From: Stutzerimonas kunmingensis
GTDB lineage: Bacteria; Pseudomonadota; Gammaproteobacteria; Pseudomonadales; Pseudomonadaceae
Assembly: GCF_014764705.1 (NCBI RefSeq)
Contig: NZ_JACXXG010000006.1
Span: 1 to 64,000 of the forward strand
Reading direction: 5' to 3'
DNA length: 64,000 bases
A program made the translations under genes and the position numbers. How positions within the stretch are numbered: position 1 is the stretch's first letter; every line of letters begins with the position of its first letter. Positions 62,394 to 64,000 of the stretch are shown here, piece after piece. Under the pieces are notes generated by a model. It worked only from the letters and a program-made list of their open reading frames with translations, was not told the origin of the DNA and did not search any database.

Positions 62394-62963
62394 ATGCGGC
62401 AGCGCGCCCGCGCTTTCACGCTGATCGAACTGCTGGTGGTGATCGTCCTGCTGGGCATTCTGGTCAGCGTGGCGGTGCTCAGCGTCGGCGGTTCGAGCAC
62501 CTCGCGCGAGCTGCGTGACGAGGCGCGGCGACTGGCTGCGCTGATCGGCGTGCTCAGCGACGAGGCGGTACTCGACAGTCGCGAATACGGCCTGCTGGTC
62601 AACAGCGAGGGTTACCGGGTGCTGCGCTACGACGAGGCGGCCACGCGCTGGCTGGAAGTCGAGCGGCGCAAGGTGCACAAGGTCCCGGACTGGATGCGCC
62701 TGGATCTGGAACTGGACGGCACGCCGCTGAAACTGGTTGCGCCGACCCAGCGCGAGGACGACCGCGCCGGGCTGTCGCGCGAAGGCGAGCGAACCGAACG
62801 TCGTGCGCCGCGGCTGGAGCCGCAGTTGCTGATTCTTTCCAGCGGCGAGCTGTCGCCGTTCAGCCTGCGCCTGTCCGAACGCAAGCCGCGCGGCAGTGGC
62901 TGGCTGGTCACCAGCGACGGCTTCCGCCTGCCTGAGGCGCAAGTCATCGAGGACAGGCGATGA
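62394..62963 (+). CDS. gspH: Minor pseudopilin GspH
   Basis: 189 residues. The N terminus is MRQRARA/FTLIELLVVIVLLG; the residue before the cut is Ala where Gly is normal. The rest fits GspH (ELRDEARRLAALIGVLSDEA, EYGLLVNSEGYRVLRYD). Overlaps gspI by four bases. Confidence 0.9.
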   Translation: MRQRARAFTLIELLVVIVLLGILVSVAVLSVGGSSTSRELRDEARRLAALIGVLSDEAVLDSREYGLLVNSEGYRVLRYDEAATRWLEVERRKVHKVPDWMRLDLELDGTPLKLVAPTQREDDRAGLSREGERTERRAPRLEPQLLILSSGELSPFSLRLSERKPRGSGWLVTSDGFRLPEAQVIEDRR

Positions 62964-63379
62964 GCGGGCGCTCGGCCAGGGCCGGCCGCGGTTTCACCCT
63001 GCTGGAAGTGCTGGTGGCACTGGCGATCTTCGCCAGTGTGTCGGCCGTGGTGCTCACTGCGGCCGGGCGTAGCCTGACCAACGCCGGGCGGCTGGAGGAA
63101 CTGACCCTGGCCGGCTGGATCGCCGACAACCGCATCAGCGAACTGCAGTTGCAGCAGACCCCGCCTGCCATCGGCCGCGAAACCCAGGCGCTGGAGTACG
63201 GCGGCCGCCAGTGGCAGACCCTCAGCGAAATCGAGGCCAGCGCCGATCCAGGCTTGCTGCGGGTGACCGTCTGGGTTGCGCTGCAGACATCGCGTGGCCG
63301 CAGCGATCCGGTACCCGAGCGCGCGGTCACCAGCCTCACCGGATTCATCGGTGTCGGCCCGGGAGCCGCGCGCCAATGA
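62960..63379 (+). CDS. gspI: Minor pseudopilin GspI
   Basis: 139 residues, cleavage site GRG/FTLLEVLVALAIFA, then the GspI pattern LTLAGWIADNRISELQLQQT. Forms the tip complex with GspJ and GspK. Overlaps gspJ (ATGA). Confidence 0.95.
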   Translation: MSGRSARAGRGFTLLEVLVALAIFASVSAVVLTAAGRSLTNAGRLEELTLAGWIADNRISELQLQQTPPAIGRETQALEYGGRQWQTLSEIEASADPGLLRVTVWVALQTSRGRSDPVPERAVTSLTGFIGVGPGAARQ

Positions 63380-64000
63380 ATGCTCACGCGCGCACCAGCG
63401 CCGGTTTCACCCTGCTCGAGCTGTTGATTGCCATTGCCCTGTTCGCGCTGCTTGGCCTCGGCACCTATCGCATGCTCGAAGCGGTGCTGCAAAGCGATGA
63501 GGCGGTGCGTGCCCAGGAGCTGCAGCTGCGCGAGCTGAGCCGCGCGGTGTGGGCCTTCGAACGTGACCTGCAGCAGGTGGTCGGGCGGCCGATCCGTGAT
63601 GAGTTTGGCGACGAGCGCAATGCCTTCATCGGTCAGCTCGATGGCGAAGACGGCGCGCCGGTGCTGGAGCTGACCCGTGCCGGCTGGCGCAATCCCACTG
63701 GGCTGCGTCGCGCCAATCTGCAGCGGGTGCGCTGGCGCCTGGCTGGCGACAATCTCGAGCGCGTCTACTGGGTGGTGCTGGACCGTGACCTCGACAGCGA
63801 GCCGCGCGTGCAGCGGGTACTGGAAGACGTGCAGGGCCTGCAATTGCGCTATCTCGACGAAGAGGTGGTATGGCACGAGGAGTGGCCGCCGTTCGATTTC
63901 GGTCGCGGCAGCCCGGAGAACGCCGCCGAGCGCCTGCCGATCGCCCTGGAATTGAATATCGAGCACGCCCGCTACGGCCGTATCACCCGTCTGCTGCGCC
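63376..64000 (+). CDS. gspJ: Minor pseudopilin GspJ (cut by window end)
   Basis: Starts MNAHARTSAG/FTLLELLIAI with a proper prepilin site, then RAVWAFERDLQQVVGRPIRD and RRANLQRVRWRLAGDNLERV, typical of GspJ. About 208 codons are visible and the frame is still open at the last base, so the stop and gspK lie beyond the window. Confidence 0.94.
   Translation, partial: MNAHARTSAGFTLLELLIAIALFALLGLGTYRMLEAVLQSDEAVRAQELQLRELSRAVWAFERDLQQVVGRPIRDEFGDERNAFIGQLDGEDGAPVLELTRAGWRNPTGLRRANLQRVRWRLAGDNLERVYWVVLDRDLDSEPRVQRVLEDVQGLQLRYLDEEVVWHEEWPPFDFGRGSPENAAERLPIALELNIEHARYGRITRLLR

Overview
The window looks like chromosome from a high-GC gammaproteobacterium of the Pseudomonas/Stutzerimonas (P. stutzeri) group. 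The signs are a split class II ribonucleotide reductase (nrdJa/nrdJb), the thrB - DUF2782 - polA order with an ErsA-like AlgU-driven small RNA behind polA, tandem DUF2388 genes, a DUF1127 gene, Pseudomonas-type REP elements, and rpmB-rpmG next to beta-oxidation genes. Species assignment is inference from gene content; no database search was possible.

Left edge (1-2550): a mobile-DNA scar. It holds the end of an IS21-like element, an apparently complete IS200/IS605 element (tnpA, tnpB and a predicted guide RNA), a weak integrase-like remnant, an intact tRNA-Arg(CCG) and a half tRNA-Arg(CCG). From 2.7 to 22 kb lie cytochrome b561 and cytochrome c', gabD, a receiver-HDOD protein, and a fatty-acid oxidation operon (FadB-like plus two acyl-CoA dehydrogenases). 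These are followed by a three-gene envelope locus of unknown function, an MFS gene broken by one TAG codon, an alpha/beta hydrolase facing a TetR regulator, and an IclR regulator facing a FadD-like acyl-CoA ligase. The FadD-like and FadB-like promoters share an 11-bp word.

Core and inserted blocks (22-42 kb): rpmB-rpmG, then nrdJa-nrdJb with an Anr/Dnr-like box. In P. aeruginosa thrB follows nrdJb directly (from memory). Here about 12 kb intervenes: a seven-gene minus-strand operon (AmiC-like sensor, AmiR-like ANTAR antiterminator, peptide-type ABC transporter, formamidase/acetamidase, fused double ATPase), an ISAs1 fragment, a decayed IS605 relic that truncates a DMT-family gene, and ppnN. 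Just before the amiC-like start is an intrinsic terminator whose 5' arm is shared with a hairpin carrying an ANTAR-type hexaloop, so the operon is predicted to be controlled by RNA antitermination. thrB, a DUF2782 gene, polA and the ErsA-like sRNA follow.

Right part (42-64 kb): an orphan type VI secretion cassette (hcp, vgrG, DUF4123 adaptor, MIX/VasX-like membrane effector, DUF6708 immunity candidate) preceded by a sigma-54-like promoter and a cluster of TGCGCA repeats. Then come a DUF4105 protein with three DUF2388 exported paralogues, a DUF1127 protein, an AraC regulator facing an SBF-family transporter, mdaB, the three-subunit transhydrogenase pntAA-pntAB-pntB, and a type II secretion operon gspE-F-G-H-I-J cut by the window end.
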